A stretch of DNA of 46,497 nt from Streptomyces abyssomicinicus (GTDB lineage: Bacteria > Actinomycetota > Actinomycetes > Streptomycetales > Streptomycetaceae). The DNA lies in NCBI RefSeq assembly GCF_008974245.1, contig NZ_BBZI01000018.1:1-46497 (forward strand). The letters are read 5' to 3'. The notes under the pieces were generated by a model. The model was not told the DNA's origin. It saw nothing but the letters and a program-made list of their open reading frames with translations, and did no database searches. Shown here in pieces: positions 8,515 through 16,845 of this stretch. Every line of letters starts with the position of its first letter. The first letter of the stretch is position 1. The translations under genes were made by a program, and so were the position numbers.

Positions 8515-10507
8515 GTGACGGTCGCCCTCCAAGGCGGCCGAGGGTCGCAACGATGCAGAGTGGCTGACTCCGAAGGTCTACGGCCACAGTGGCGGTCGCC
8601 TTCCGGGGCGACCGAGGGTCGCAACCACGTAAGCGACGCGGCTAGCTTGTCGTCATACGGGGGCGTGGCGGTCGCCCTCCGGGGCGACCGAGGGTCGCAA
8701 CGCCATCAGGGCCGTCCGTGCCGCCGTATCCTCCTTGTGGCGGCCGCCCTCCGGGGCGGGCCGAGGGTCGCAACATCAACCCGCCCGAGCAGTCCGGTGA
8801 CCCAGACCTTGTGGCGGTCGCCCTCCGGGGCGACCGAGGATCGCAACGGCGGCGTCTACCTCCCGCCCACGGCGACGATGTGGCATGTGGCGGTCGCCCT
8901 CCGGGGCGGCCGAGGGTCGCAACTTGGACCACGCCGGCGACAAGGCTGCCCAGCTCGGCCATTGGCGGTCGCCCTCCGGGGCGGCCGAGGATCGCAACGT
9001 GCCCCTCGCCGAGCACCTCGGCACCACCACCGAGTGGCGGTCGCCCTCCGGGGCGGCCGAGGATCGCAACGCGTGGGTCCGATAGGGGACACGCTGACCC
9101 GTCCCGCATGTGGCGGTCGCCCTCCGGGGCGGCCGAGGGTCGCAACTGGACCAACCGGCCTACTCGCATGGTTCAGGCGGTGGAGGTGGCGGTCGCCCCT
9201 CTGGGGCGGCCAAGGGCCGCAACCTGCAGTCCGAGCCGCGGCGCCAGGACACGGCGGAGCGTGGCGGTCGTCCTCCGGGGCGGCCGAGGGTCGCAACTTG
9301 TACTTGCCGTCGGTCAATCCGTCGTCGAGGTGTGGCGGTCGTACTCCAAGGCGGCCGAGGGTCGTAACGACCAGTGGGCAGCCCACCACCCGCCCGAGGT
9401 GGCCAGTGGCGGTCGCCCTCCGGTGGGCCGAGGGTCACAACTAGCACAAGGACTACGCCCAGCGGAACCTGGTCGTGACGGTCGCCCTCCAGGACAAGGC
9501 AGGCGTCCTGGCGGCCGCCCTTCGTGGCGACCGCGGATCCCGACTACGTGGCGCCGATCGTCTACATCAGCCCGCGGCTGGGTGGCGGCCGCCCTCCAGG
9601 GCGGCCGAGAGTCGCAACCGGTACGGGTACGTCGCCACGATCTCCCGGTCGGTGGAGGTGGCGGCCGCCCTCCGGGGCGGCCGAGGATCGCAACACCGTG
9701 ACGCCGCTCGCCGAGCGCTCCACCCCGGACGGGTGGCGGTCGTCCTCCGGGGCGGCCGAGGTTCGCAACGCCTGGACGTTGACCGTGGCCACCGTCCTCT
9801 TCAACGCGTGGCGGTCGCCCTCCGGGCGGCCGAGGATCGCAACGGCAGGTTGTACGTCGTATCCTGCCCGCTGAATGCAGGTGGCGGTCGCCCTCCGGGG
9901 CGACCAAGGGTCGCAACCGGACCCTGTGCCGCACGGTGGCGGGCATCATCGCGGGTGGCGGTCGCCCTCCGGGGCAGCCGAGGGTCGCAACGGCGGTTTC
10001 GGTCCATACGACGACACCCCCTGCACGGACGTGGCGGTCGCCCTCCGGGGCGACCGAGAGTCGCAACATGGTCATGCAGGGGACCGGTGGCAATGACGGC
10101 TCCTGTGGCGGTCGCCCTCCAGGGCGGCCGAGGGTCGCAACACCGCACTGCGGCCGACCGCCTGGAGTCCGCTCTGGTGGCGGCCGCCCTCCGGGGCGAC
10201 CGAGGGTCGCAACCCGTAAACCTTCCGCAAGCCGGGGGAGCGGTGTGTCGTGGCGGTCGCCCTCTGGGGCGGCCGAGGGTCGCAACGACATCCTCACCCT
10301 GCGCACCCTGGACACCATCCAGGAGTGGCGGTCGCTCTCCGGGGCGGCCGAGGGTCGCAACGTCACCGGCACTCGCACGCTCAAGACCGAGACGTACACG
10401 TGGCGGTCGCCCTCCGGGGCGGCCGAGGGTCGCAACCTCGTCAATCACGCCGGGCTGACGCTCGCGCAGACGTGGCGGTCGTCCTCCGGGCGGCCGAGGG
10501 TCGCAAC
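8515..10507 (+). CRISPR. Large type I-C CRISPR array, 27 repeats, highly degenerate
   Basis: Repeats of 37 bases (range 36-38) recur every 71-76 bases from 8515-8551 to 10472-10507; spacers are 34-39 bases. The consensus divides as GTGG, CGGTCGCCC, loop TCCG, GGGCGRCCG, then AGGGTCGCAAC. This is a 9-bp stem followed by an 11-base segment, the size of the 5' handle left by Cas5c, so crRNAs run on the plus strand. Many repeats carry substitutions or indels: extra G at 8737-8774, extra C at 9186-9223, losses at 9406-9441, 9808-9843 and 10472-10507, and stem or loop changes at 9332-9368 and 9508-9544. Long ORFs across the array are artefacts of its periodicity. Confidence 0.97.
9475..9544 (+). 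repeat. Scarred unit inside the large array
   Basis: A partial repeat begins at 9475 with GTGACGGTCGCCCTCC, sharing with the array's first repeat (8515) the otherwise absent GTGACGG start. It breaks off and, 33 bases later, a full but very degenerate repeat follows (9508-9544). The spacing is half a unit. It marks a deletion, or a fusion of two arrays. Confidence 0.8.
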
Positions 10508-10792
10508 CACGCCGGCGAAGCCGCACGGGTCCAGCGGCCGCAATCTCAGGCTGCGGCCATCCGGTCCCTTCAGAACGGCAACATGCAGGACGACCGCCGC
10601 GGACGTGTACCACCAAGCGGTCAGGGCCACATGCCGCCCTTACTTACCCGCGCCGCTCGTGAGCATCTGGATGGCTTGCCCGCAGAACGGCAACGTCGTG
10701 TTCGCCTCGTACGTGTCGCCGCGTCACCGACGTTTCGGAGCCGGTCCCAGGCAGCGCCCGCCGATCGCAACTCGATCCGCGCGGTCAAGAAT

Positions 10793-10829
10793 GGCCCGAC
10801 CCTGCCGGCCGCAATTCCGGGGTCGGGCC
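10793..10829 (-). terminator. Hairpin terminating the RelE/DUF6247 operon
   Basis: GGCCCGACCC (10793-10802) pairs with GGGTCGGGCC (10820-10829). In the minus direction it lies 15 bases after the toxin stop at 10844 and is followed by ATTCTTG. The stretch 10508-10792 past the array contains no recognisable gene and no cas1, cas2 or cas4. Confidence 0.6.
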
Positions 10830-10843
10830 GTCGTAGCAGGTGG

Positions 10844-11104
10844 CTATCCGAGCCAGATGATGTTCAGGACTGTCAGGCTGTGCAGGGGCCGGTTGATCCA
10901 GTAGGTGACGGAGAGCTGGCCGACGGCCGCGTAGCGGACGTCCTCGCCTTCGTCGTCGTCGGCGTCGAACTGCTGGAAGCCCCACGGGTCCGCGGCGGCC
11001 GCGGCGAGGATGTCCCACACGGTGTCCACCGCGTGCTCAGGCAGGGAGTCGAGGGCCTTGGCAGCCGGTGCGGAGACGCGGACCGCGTACGACGGCGGGT
11101 TCAT
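10844..11104 (-). CDS. RelE/ParE-like toxin
   Basis: An 86-residue protein starting MNPPSYAVRVSAPAAKAL, with LPEHAVDTVWDIL, a loop rich in Asp, RYAAVGQLSVTYWINRPL and a final hydrophobic strand LTVLNIIWL. This order (helical pair, then beta-sheet with aromatic and basic residues) is that of RelE/ParE ribonuclease or gyrase toxins. The ATG overlaps the stop of the upstream DUF6247 gene as ATGA, so the pair is translationally coupled with the presumed antitoxin first. A longer N-terminal extension in the same frame overlaps the antitoxin and is not credible. Confidence 0.75.
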   Translation of the reverse strand: MNPPSYAVRVSAPAAKALDSLPEHAVDTVWDILAAAAADPWGFQQFDADDDEGEDVRYAAVGQLSVTYWINRPLHSLTVLNIIWLG

Positions 11105-11406
11105 CCGCGAAGGCGGCGGAGCTCCGCCAGGTCGACGGCGTCGCTGTCGTCGTAGCCGGAGGCGACGAACGCGTCGACGGCCGGGGCATGCGCAATGCGG
11201 CCCTGCCAGTTCTGGATCACCTCGTAGAGCCCGGCGAGGGAGAACGTGCGCCGCGATTCCTCGAGCGCAGTCGCCCACTCCCGCTCGAAGGCCGGCACCC
11301 AGGTGTCCGCGCGCCGGTCGGCGCGCAGCTGGGCGAGGAGTTCGGCCGGCGCCCCGGGTGCGGGGGCGTAGGCCGTGACGGGTGCGTGGTCGGGCTGCGC
11401 GCTCAT
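11101..11406 (-). CDS. DUF6247 family protein, presumed antitoxin
   Basis: A 101-residue acidic protein beginning MSAQPDHAPVTAYAPAPGAP, with WVPAFEREWATALEESR, LYEVIQNWQGRI and ending DLAELRRLRG. This pattern is the actinomycete DUF6247 family, repeatedly found just before RelE-like genes. GGAGGA is placed 6 bases before ATG 11406. The stop is shared with the toxin start by ATGA overlap. The antitoxin role is inferred from order, size and coupling. Confidence 0.75.
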   Translation of the reverse strand: MSAQPDHAPVTAYAPAPGAPAELLAQLRADRRADTWVPAFEREWATALEESRRTFSLAGLYEVIQNWQGRIAHAPAVDAFVASGYDDSDAVDLAELRRLRG

Positions 11407-11876
11407 CTTGTCCTCCCGGCGGGTCGTCACTTCACGGTACGCGGGCCGGGTGGCCGTGGATGCGGTCATGCACGGATCCCCGCACGGAATCCGTGGCAGG
11501 GGCGCTGCGGGCATCAACACCTCCAGGGAGACGCTGCAAATCCTCAGCAAGCAGGGAGATGCGCGGGGCGACTGCGGCAGCGCCACCTGGGGGGAGAGAA
11601 AGAGAAGGGCTTCCCAGTTCGGCTCGGGCAGCTGTTCCTTTACTCGGCAGGTGTGCCTGCCATACCCGCAGGAACGGTTCCGGGTCTTGGCCGCCAAGCC
11701 CTGGGGCTCGCATCCGTCCCGGCGCCCTCTGTCGGTCTGTCCGTGTCGAGGCACGTTCGCAGGCCGGTCGCCGCGCGGCTGAGGCCACCGGCCGGTGCCA
11801 ATAGCCGCCGATCGGATTGGTGTGCCGCTACTGTGACGGCTCGTCTGGTCTCCGCCTGGGTTTGGAGCAGTCTTCG
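11407..11876. other. Intergenic region, no gene recognised
   Basis: This 470-base gap lies between the divergent toxin-antitoxin operon and the MurG-like gene. All six frames give only low-complexity Arg/Pro/Ala sequence. It presumably holds both promoters. No clear operator or hairpin was seen. Confidence 0.4.
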
Positions 11877-13037
11877 ATGAACAGCGCCTCTTTCCGTCTG
11901 GTCGTCACGGGCGGCGGGACCGGTGGACACACGTACCCCGCTCTCACGGCGGTTCGCACTTTGCAGGCTCGGCTCGCGCGTGAGGGGCGTGGGCTGGAGA
12001 CGCTGTGGATCGGGACGGAGTACGGCTTGGAGGCGTGTGTGGCGCCTGCCGAGGGCATCGCGTTCACCAGTGTGGTGACAGGCAAGATTCGCCGGTCCAG
12101 GAATCCGCTCAAGCTCGTCTCGCCGGCGAACGTCAGGGACATGGCGCGGGTGCCGCTCGGCGTGCTTCAGGCGCGCCGGGCCATCGAAGGGTTCCAGCCG
12201 GATGTGGTGCTGGCGACGGGTGGGTATGTCGCGGTGCCGGCCGGTCTGGCGGCGAGGATGTGCCGTCGCCCGCTGGTGCTGCACGAGCAGACGGTCCGGC
12301 TCGGGCTGGCGAACCGTAAGCTCGCGCCGGCGGCTGCGCGGATCTGCGTGTCGTCGGAGTCGACGCTACTCCTGCTGCCGGATGCGGCGCGGCGGGTCGC
12401 TGTGGTGACGGGTAATCCGGTGCGGCCGGAGGTTTTGTCCGGGGTTGCGGCGAAGGCGGTCGAGGCGTTGGGGCTGGAGGGCTTCGAGGGGCGGTTGCCG
12501 ACGGTGTACGTGACGGGTGGTGCGCAGGGTTCGCAGCAGATTAACGATCTGGTGGCCGATGTGCTGCCGTGGCTGTTGTCCCGGGCGAACGTGGTGCATC
12601 AGTGCGGTCCTGCGAACGAGGAAGGGCTGCGGGTGCGGGCGGCGGGTCTTCCTGCCGAGCTGGCGGGCCGGTATTACCTGGCGGGGTTCGTCGGGGCGGA
12701 GTTGCCGGATGTGCTTGCGCTGGCCGATGTGGTGGTTGCGCGCAGTGGTGCGGGCACGTTGGCGGAGCTGACGGCGTTGGGCAAGCCGGCAGTGTTCGTG
12801 CCGCTGGCGTCGTCGGCGGGCGACGAGCAGGCGCACAACGCCCGCCATCTGCAGCAGGCCGGGGCCGCCGTCGCGCTGGAAGGTGACGTGCGGGCGGACC
12901 AGGTGCGGGACGCGCTCGGTCCGCTCCTGGCGGATGTGGGGCTGCGGGAGGTGATGGCGGAGCGGGCTCGGGCGCACGGGCGGCCGGACGCGGCGGACAG
13001 GCTCGTGGACGTGGTCCTGTCCGCCGCGTCTGGATGA
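11877..13037 (+). CDS. MurG-family UDP-N-acetylglucosamine transferase paralogue
   Basis: The 386-residue product has the MurG N-terminal P-loop-like GGGTGGHTYPAL, LWIGTEYGLEA, DVVLATGGYVAVP, GNPVRPE, VTGGAQGSQQIND and the UDP-sugar segment VVARSGAGTLAELTALGKP, ending in AHNARHLQQAGAA. MurG adds GlcNAc to lipid I at the inner membrane face. Here it lies outside the usual division and cell-wall cluster and converges on a sugar-modifying operon. It may therefore be a specialised paralogue acting on another carrier-linked acceptor. The ATG at 11877 with GGAG upstream gives the family N-terminus; the earlier in-frame start adds 20 unrelated residues. Confidence 0.85.
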   Translation: MNSASFRLVVTGGGTGGHTYPALTAVRTLQARLAREGRGLETLWIGTEYGLEACVAPAEGIAFTSVVTGKIRRSRNPLKLVSPANVRDMARVPLGVLQARRAIEGFQPDVVLATGGYVAVPAGLAARMCRRPLVLHEQTVRLGLANRKLAPAAARICVSSESTLLLLPDAARRVAVVTGNPVRPEVLSGVAAKAVEALGLEGFEGRLPTVYVTGGAQGSQQINDLVADVLPWLLSRANVVHQCGPANEEGLRVRAAGLPAELAGRYYLAGFVGAELPDVLALADVVVARSGAGTLAELTALGKPAVFVPLASSAGDEQAHNARHLQQAGAAVALEGDVRADQVRDALGPLLADVGLREVMAERARAHGRPDAADRLVDVVLSAASG

Positions 13038-13084
13038 CCTTTGTCTACGGTTGGCCGGTGCCGAGGTGGAGGGCCGTGGCCGCC

Positions 13085-13477
13085 TCAGAGCACGGCGCAC
13101 GCGTTGAAGGCGTCCTGGTCCTGGCCCATCGGGTCGGGGACGTCCTCGTCGGGCAGGTAGAGACGGGGCTTGTGCGCGTTCTTCTCGTCGCACAGCACGC
13201 GGAGCGTGCCGAGGACCGCGGTGTCCATGGCCAGGATCTCGTCGGCCCAGTCCAGCATGCCCAGCGTGATCTGCTGTCCGCGGTGCTGGGTGAGGTCGAA
13301 CCCGAGGCGCCGGGCGGCCTTGACCATGGAGGGGTTGGTGGGCTGGTCCTGCCATTTGCCGATCAGTCCGGCGGATCGGACCGTCAGGTCCGCTCCGCCG
13401 CGGTGGGTGAGCGCGGCCTGGGCGAACGGGCTGCGGCAGAGGTTGCCGAGGCACACGGTCAGCAGCTTGCGAGGCAT
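13085..13477 (-). CDS. Low-molecular-weight protein tyrosine phosphatase
   Basis: A 130-residue protein beginning MPRKLLTVCLGNLCRSPFAQ, the CX5R phosphate loop of LMW-PTP (C9, R15 approximately). The general-acid region appears as DPMGQDQDAF. Such enzymes dephosphorylate protein tyrosines or arginines and often regulate polysaccharide export. It is the last gene of a four-gene minus-strand operon: its ATG (13477) follows the aminotransferase TAG (13480-13478) with no spacing. Gene order suggests control of, or participation in, the sugar pathway encoded upstream. Confidence 0.88.
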   Translation of the reverse strand: MPRKLLTVCLGNLCRSPFAQAALTHRGGADLTVRSAGLIGKWQDQPTNPSMVKAARRLGFDLTQHRGQQITLGMLDWADEILAMDTAVLGTLRVLCDEKNAHKPRLYLPDEDVPDPMGQDQDAFNACAVL

Positions 13478-14611
13478 CTATGATCCTCCGGCGGACTTGA
13501 GGGCTTGTCCCAGCGCGGTCACCACGGTGTCGATGTCCTTCTCGGTGAGGTGCTGGTGGAAGGGAAGGCTGAGGACTTCCCTGCCGACCTGTTCGGTGGC
13601 CGGCAGGGGGCGGTGCCATGCGGCGAACGCGGGCTGCAGGTGGTTGGGCGGGTAGTGGACGCCTACTCCGATGCCCTGGGCCCGCAGTTCGGCGAACACC
13701 TGGTCCCGGTGGGGCGTGAGGATCTGACACAGGTGCGGCACGGCGTGATCCACGTCGACGTCGACCAGCACTACGCCGTCCAGAGGGGCCAAGGCGTCCC
13801 GGTAGACGTGCCAGAGGTGGCGGCGGGTGTCCGCGGTGGTCGCGAAGTGGTCGAGCTGGGCCAGGCCGATGGCGGCGTTGATGGCGGAGAGCTGGTAGCG
13901 CAGGCCGAAGCCGCCCACCCGGTAGGTGGTGATGTTCGCGCGTTCGCCCTGGGACTCCTGGACGCCCAAGAGGCGGAGCCGGCGGACGGTGTCGGCTTCC
14001 TCGGGGCTTCGGGGGATGACCATGCCGCCCTGGCCGCAGGTGAGGTTTTTGATCGGCCCGAAGGAGAAGCAGGTCAGCGCGCCGGTGGTGCCGACGAGGT
14101 GTTGGCCGCTGCGGGATCCGAAGGCGTGCGCCGCGTCCTCGATGACGGCGATACCTCGTTGATTCAGCTCCTGCCGGGCGCCGAGGAGGTCGACCGCTCG
14201 GCCGCCGAACAGTACGGGGATGACGGCTGCCGTGGTGTCGGTGACGGCGTCCATGACGAGCTGGTCGGTCACGCACAGGGTGGTGGGGTCGACGTCGATG
14301 AACCGCACGGTGGCGCCCACGGCGAGGATTGCCTGGATGGTCGCGCAGAACGTCATGGACGGCACGATCACTTCCATGCCGGGGCCTACGTCGGCCGCGA
14401 GGAGCGCGGTGTGGAGGGCCGCGGTGCCGGAGGTCACGGCCACCGCGTCGGGCACGCCGAGGAACTCAGCGATGCGGTGCTCGAACTCCTCCGTGACGTG
14501 GCTGTGCCCGTACTGGCCTCCCTGGAGCGCCTGGGCGACCGCAGCGGTCTCCTGGCCGTACAGGTAGGGGGAGGCGTTGCGGGTGTGGTCGGGCCTTGCC
14601 GTGGTCGTCAT
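13478..14611 (-). CDS. DegT/DnrJ/EryC1/StrS-type PLP aminotransferase
   Basis: A 377-residue PLP enzyme. Visible motifs are VTSGTAALHTALLAADV near residue 60, VIEDAAHAFGSR (the PLP-stacking Asp) and CFSFGPIKNLTCGQGGMV, where the Lys forms the internal aldimine; then the family's YRVGGFGLRYQLSAINAAIG. Members transaminate keto-sugars on nucleotide carriers or cyclitols. With the dehydratase two genes upstream this would give an amino-deoxy-sugar. ATG 14611 overlaps the ATP-grasp stop as ATGA. Confidence 0.9.
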   Translation of the reverse strand: MTTTARPDHTRNASPYLYGQETAAVAQALQGGQYGHSHVTEEFEHRIAEFLGVPDAVAVTSGTAALHTALLAADVGPGMEVIVPSMTFCATIQAILAVGATVRFIDVDPTTLCVTDQLVMDAVTDTTAAVIPVLFGGRAVDLLGARQELNQRGIAVIEDAAHAFGSRSGQHLVGTTGALTCFSFGPIKNLTCGQGGMVIPRSPEEADTVRRLRLLGVQESQGERANITTYRVGGFGLRYQLSAINAAIGLAQLDHFATTADTRRHLWHVYRDALAPLDGVVLVDVDVDHAVPHLCQILTPHRDQVFAELRAQGIGVGVHYPPNHLQPAFAAWHRPLPATEQVGREVLSLPFHQHLTEKDIDTVVTALGQALKSAGGS

Positions 14612-15618
14612 GTCAGGGCTCCGGTCGTGAGGTGGAGGACGGCGAGTTCGTCGGCGTGGCCGACGTGGAGGGTCTTGATGGCGTTGGCGAGGAACATGCC
14701 GGGCTGGTAGGTGAGGCGGTCGTGGTCGACGGGGAGGTCGAATAGGCCGCGCACCATCTGGCCGACGAGGTCGGCGCCAGCGGCCTCGCTGAGAGCGAAT
14801 CCGCCTGCGGCCCGGACGTTCAGCTCGGTGATCGTGACGCGGGCGTCGTCGGCGATGAACCCTTGGACGCAGCACAGCCCGGTCGCGTGGACGGCCTTGA
14901 GTGTGTTCACGACTTCGGCGCGGACGGCGGCGTCGTCGAAGGTGGTGGAGACGACGGCGAGGCCGTTCTTCACCAGCTCCCGGCGGCGCAGGACGGCGGA
15001 GGGCCTTCCGTCCCGGTCGACCAGGCAGTCCGCGGTGAACTCGGTGCCGTGCAGGCGTTCCTGGACGATGGCTCGCGGCACGATGTCGCACAGCAGCGGC
15101 AGGTGCTCGCGCTTGTCGACGTGGTGGAAGTGCTGGGCGCCGTGGCCCGTGGCCGGCTTCACGATCAGCTCGGTGCCGTGGGGGATCCGGTCGATCTCTT
15201 CGGGCCGCCATGTGCGTGGTGTCGGGATGGCGTGCCGGGCCAGCACCTGGTGGAAGCGGACCTTGTCGACGCAGTTGTGCACCGAGCCGGCGTCGGGCAG
15301 CCACACGCGCACCCCGTCGGCGTGGAGGGCTGAGCGCAGGGCGAGCAGCGGCACCAGGTCGTTCTCGATGCCGGACACGATCGCGTCCACGCGCAGCTGC
15401 CGGCACAGGCCGCGCAGGATGCGGCCGTATGCGGGGTCGTCGGCGTGGGGGATGACCTGGGCGTTGACACCTGGCAGGAAGAAGCCGGGGGCGAACGGGT
15501 CGCAGTCGGCGGCGACCACCTGGTGGCCGAGCCGGAGGAGGCTGCGGGTCAGGCCGAGGCCGGGGGTGGCTCCGACACCGGTCACCAGGAACCGGTACCG
15601 GGCGAGGTCAGTGGACAT
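14608..15618 (-). CDS. ATP-grasp ligase, carbamoyl-phosphate-synthase-like
   Basis: A 336-residue protein with an N-terminal Rossmann-like FLVTGVGATPGLGLTRSLL, then AIVSGIENDLVPLLALR, the ATP-grasp lysine strand ELIVKPATGHGAQ near residue 170, and the metal-binding strand VTITELNVRAAGGFAL near 280. ATP-grasp enzymes activate a carboxylate for amide or ester formation. In this operon it may acylate an amino sugar or link an amino acid; the substrate is not evident. It overlaps the dehydratase gene by 11 bases and the aminotransferase by 4. Confidence 0.85.
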   Translation of the reverse strand: MSTDLARYRFLVTGVGATPGLGLTRSLLRLGHQVVAADCDPFAPGFFLPGVNAQVIPHADDPAYGRILRGLCRQLRVDAIVSGIENDLVPLLALRSALHADGVRVWLPDAGSVHNCVDKVRFHQVLARHAIPTPRTWRPEEIDRIPHGTELIVKPATGHGAQHFHHVDKREHLPLLCDIVPRAIVQERLHGTEFTADCLVDRDGRPSAVLRRRELVKNGLAVVSTTFDDAAVRAEVVNTLKAVHATGLCCVQGFIADDARVTITELNVRAAGGFALSEAAGADLVGQMVRGLFDLPVDHDRLTYQPGMFLANAIKTLHVGHADELAVLHLTTGALT

Positions 15619-16627
15619 GCCGGCCCTCCAGTTCCGGAGAGGCACCGCGAGGGGCAGGCACGGCGAGAAGGGGGCGTGACATGGGTGCCCATCGGTCGGG
15701 GTTGGCGCGGTACCAGGCGACGGTCTCCTCCAGCCCGGCCACGAAGTCACGGGCCGGCCGGTAGCCGAGGGCGGCGATCTTGCTCCAGTCCATGGCGTAG
15801 CGGATGTCGTTGGAGAGCCGGTCCGGAACGTAGGTGACCTGGTCCCAGCCGGCGCCGCAGAGTTTCAGCAGCTCGCCGGTGAGTTCCTTGCTGGTCATGT
15901 CGGTGCCGCCGCCGAGGTTGTAGACCTCGCCGGGCGCGCCGTCGCGGAGCACGAGCTCGATGCCGGCGCAGTTGTCGGCAACATGCAGCCAGTTCCGCAC
16001 GTGCTGGCCGCGGTCGTGAAGGGTGACCTTTTGGCCGCGCAGCAGCCGGGTGACGAACAGGGGGATGATCTTCTCGGGATGCTGGCGGGGGCCGTAGTTG
16101 TTCGAGGACCGTGTGACACACACCGGTGAGCCATATGTCTGCCAGTAGCTGAGCGCGATCAGGTCACTGGCCGCCTTCGAGGCGGCGTAGGGGACGGTCG
16201 GGCGCAGCGGGAAGTCCTCGGTGGCCGCGCCGTCGGGCAGGGGCCCGTAGACCTCGTCGGTGGAGACGTGCACGAACCGCTCGATGCCGTGGCGCATGGC
16301 CGCGTCGGCGAGGGTCTGGGTGCCGATGACGTTCGTGCTCACGAACTGTCCGGCCCTGCTCAGCGACCGGTCGACGTGGGATTCGGCGGCGAAGTGGACG
16401 ACGGCGGTGTGGCGGGCGACGAGCGCATCCACCGACTCGCGGTCGCAGATGTTGCCGTGGACGAACTCGAGCTTGGGGCTGAGGAACGCATCCCCGAGGT
16501 TCGCCCGGTCGCCCGCGTAGGTGAGGGCGTCCAGAACGGTGACGCGCTGGACGTCCGCGGCGGCAAGTATGCGTTTGACGAAGTGCGAGCCGATGAACCC
16601 AGCTCCGCCGGTGACCAGCAGCTTCAT
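15608..16627 (-). CDS. rfbB: dTDP-glucose 4,6-dehydratase (RmlB/RfbB family)
   Basis: A 339-residue short-chain dehydrogenase-fold enzyme. It has the NAD-binding GGAGFIGSH at residues 7-15, HFAAESHVDRS, the catalytic VSTDEVYG triad region, YAASKAASD with the Tyr/Lys pair, and SSNNYGPRQHPEKLIP-like substrate residues. It makes NDP-4-keto-6-deoxyglucose, the entry to deoxy- and amino-deoxy-sugars. It is the first gene of the operon, with AAGGGAG about 8 bases before ATG 16627. No nucleotidyltransferase (RmlA) is in the window, so the NDP-sugar may come from elsewhere. Other NDP-sugar specificities are possible. Confidence 0.9.
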   Translation of the reverse strand: MKLLVTGGAGFIGSHFVKRILAAADVQRVTVLDALTYAGDRANLGDAFLSPKLEFVHGNICDRESVDALVARHTAVVHFAAESHVDRSLSRAGQFVSTNVIGTQTLADAAMRHGIERFVHVSTDEVYGPLPDGAATEDFPLRPTVPYAASKAASDLIALSYWQTYGSPVCVTRSSNNYGPRQHPEKIIPLFVTRLLRGQKVTLHDRGQHVRNWLHVADNCAGIELVLRDGAPGEVYNLGGGTDMTSKELTGELLKLCGAGWDQVTYVPDRLSNDIRYAMDWSKIAALGYRPARDFVAGLEETVAWYRANPDRWAPMSRPLLAVPAPRGASPELEGRHVH

Positions 16628-16845
16628 GGACGGGCTCCCTTCAGTCACGGATGTGCGGCAACGCCAGGACATCGGCGGCCGCCAGGGGTGAGGGTGTGCG
16701 CCGTCGTGACGCCTCGCGAGGCGGCGACGGGTGACCGAGTCTCGAACAACTGGCCTCGCGGGGACAGGAGTTGGCGGAAGTCCCGCGGGAGTCCCGTTCC
16801 GCAACTCCCCCACCCGCGCCCCAGTCGGGCTGGTTGGATCTGTGT
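16628..16845. promoter_or_regulatory. Divergent promoter region of the sugar operon and its HTH neighbour
   Basis: The 218-base gap separates the start of the minus-strand dehydratase operon from the GTG start of the HTH-TPR regulator on the plus strand. Both promoters should lie here, and the regulator's operator may too. No clear inverted repeat was found. Confidence 0.4.

Noticed and set aside
8515..10507. Long ORFs of 300 or more codons through the large array on both strands
   Set aside because: They arise from repeat units with periods near 72-75 bases and no stop codons in the repeat; translations are periodic GGRPPGRPRVAT-type strings.
8515..10507. Compensatory covariation in the repeat stem
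   Set aside because: The variable pair is mostly U-G, with some U-A and C-G and two C-A mismatches. C-A occurs about as often as expected by chance, so covariation is not supported.
10508..10792. Further degenerate repeats or a trailing cas gene after the array
   Set aside because: Two GAACGGCAAC stretches recall the repeat tail but spacing is 112 bases and no stem is present; no cas-like protein sequence was found.
12366..14276. 636-codon minus-strand ORF across MurG and DegT genes
   Set aside because: Shadow frame rich in Arg, Pro and His; the real genes in other frames carry conserved motifs.
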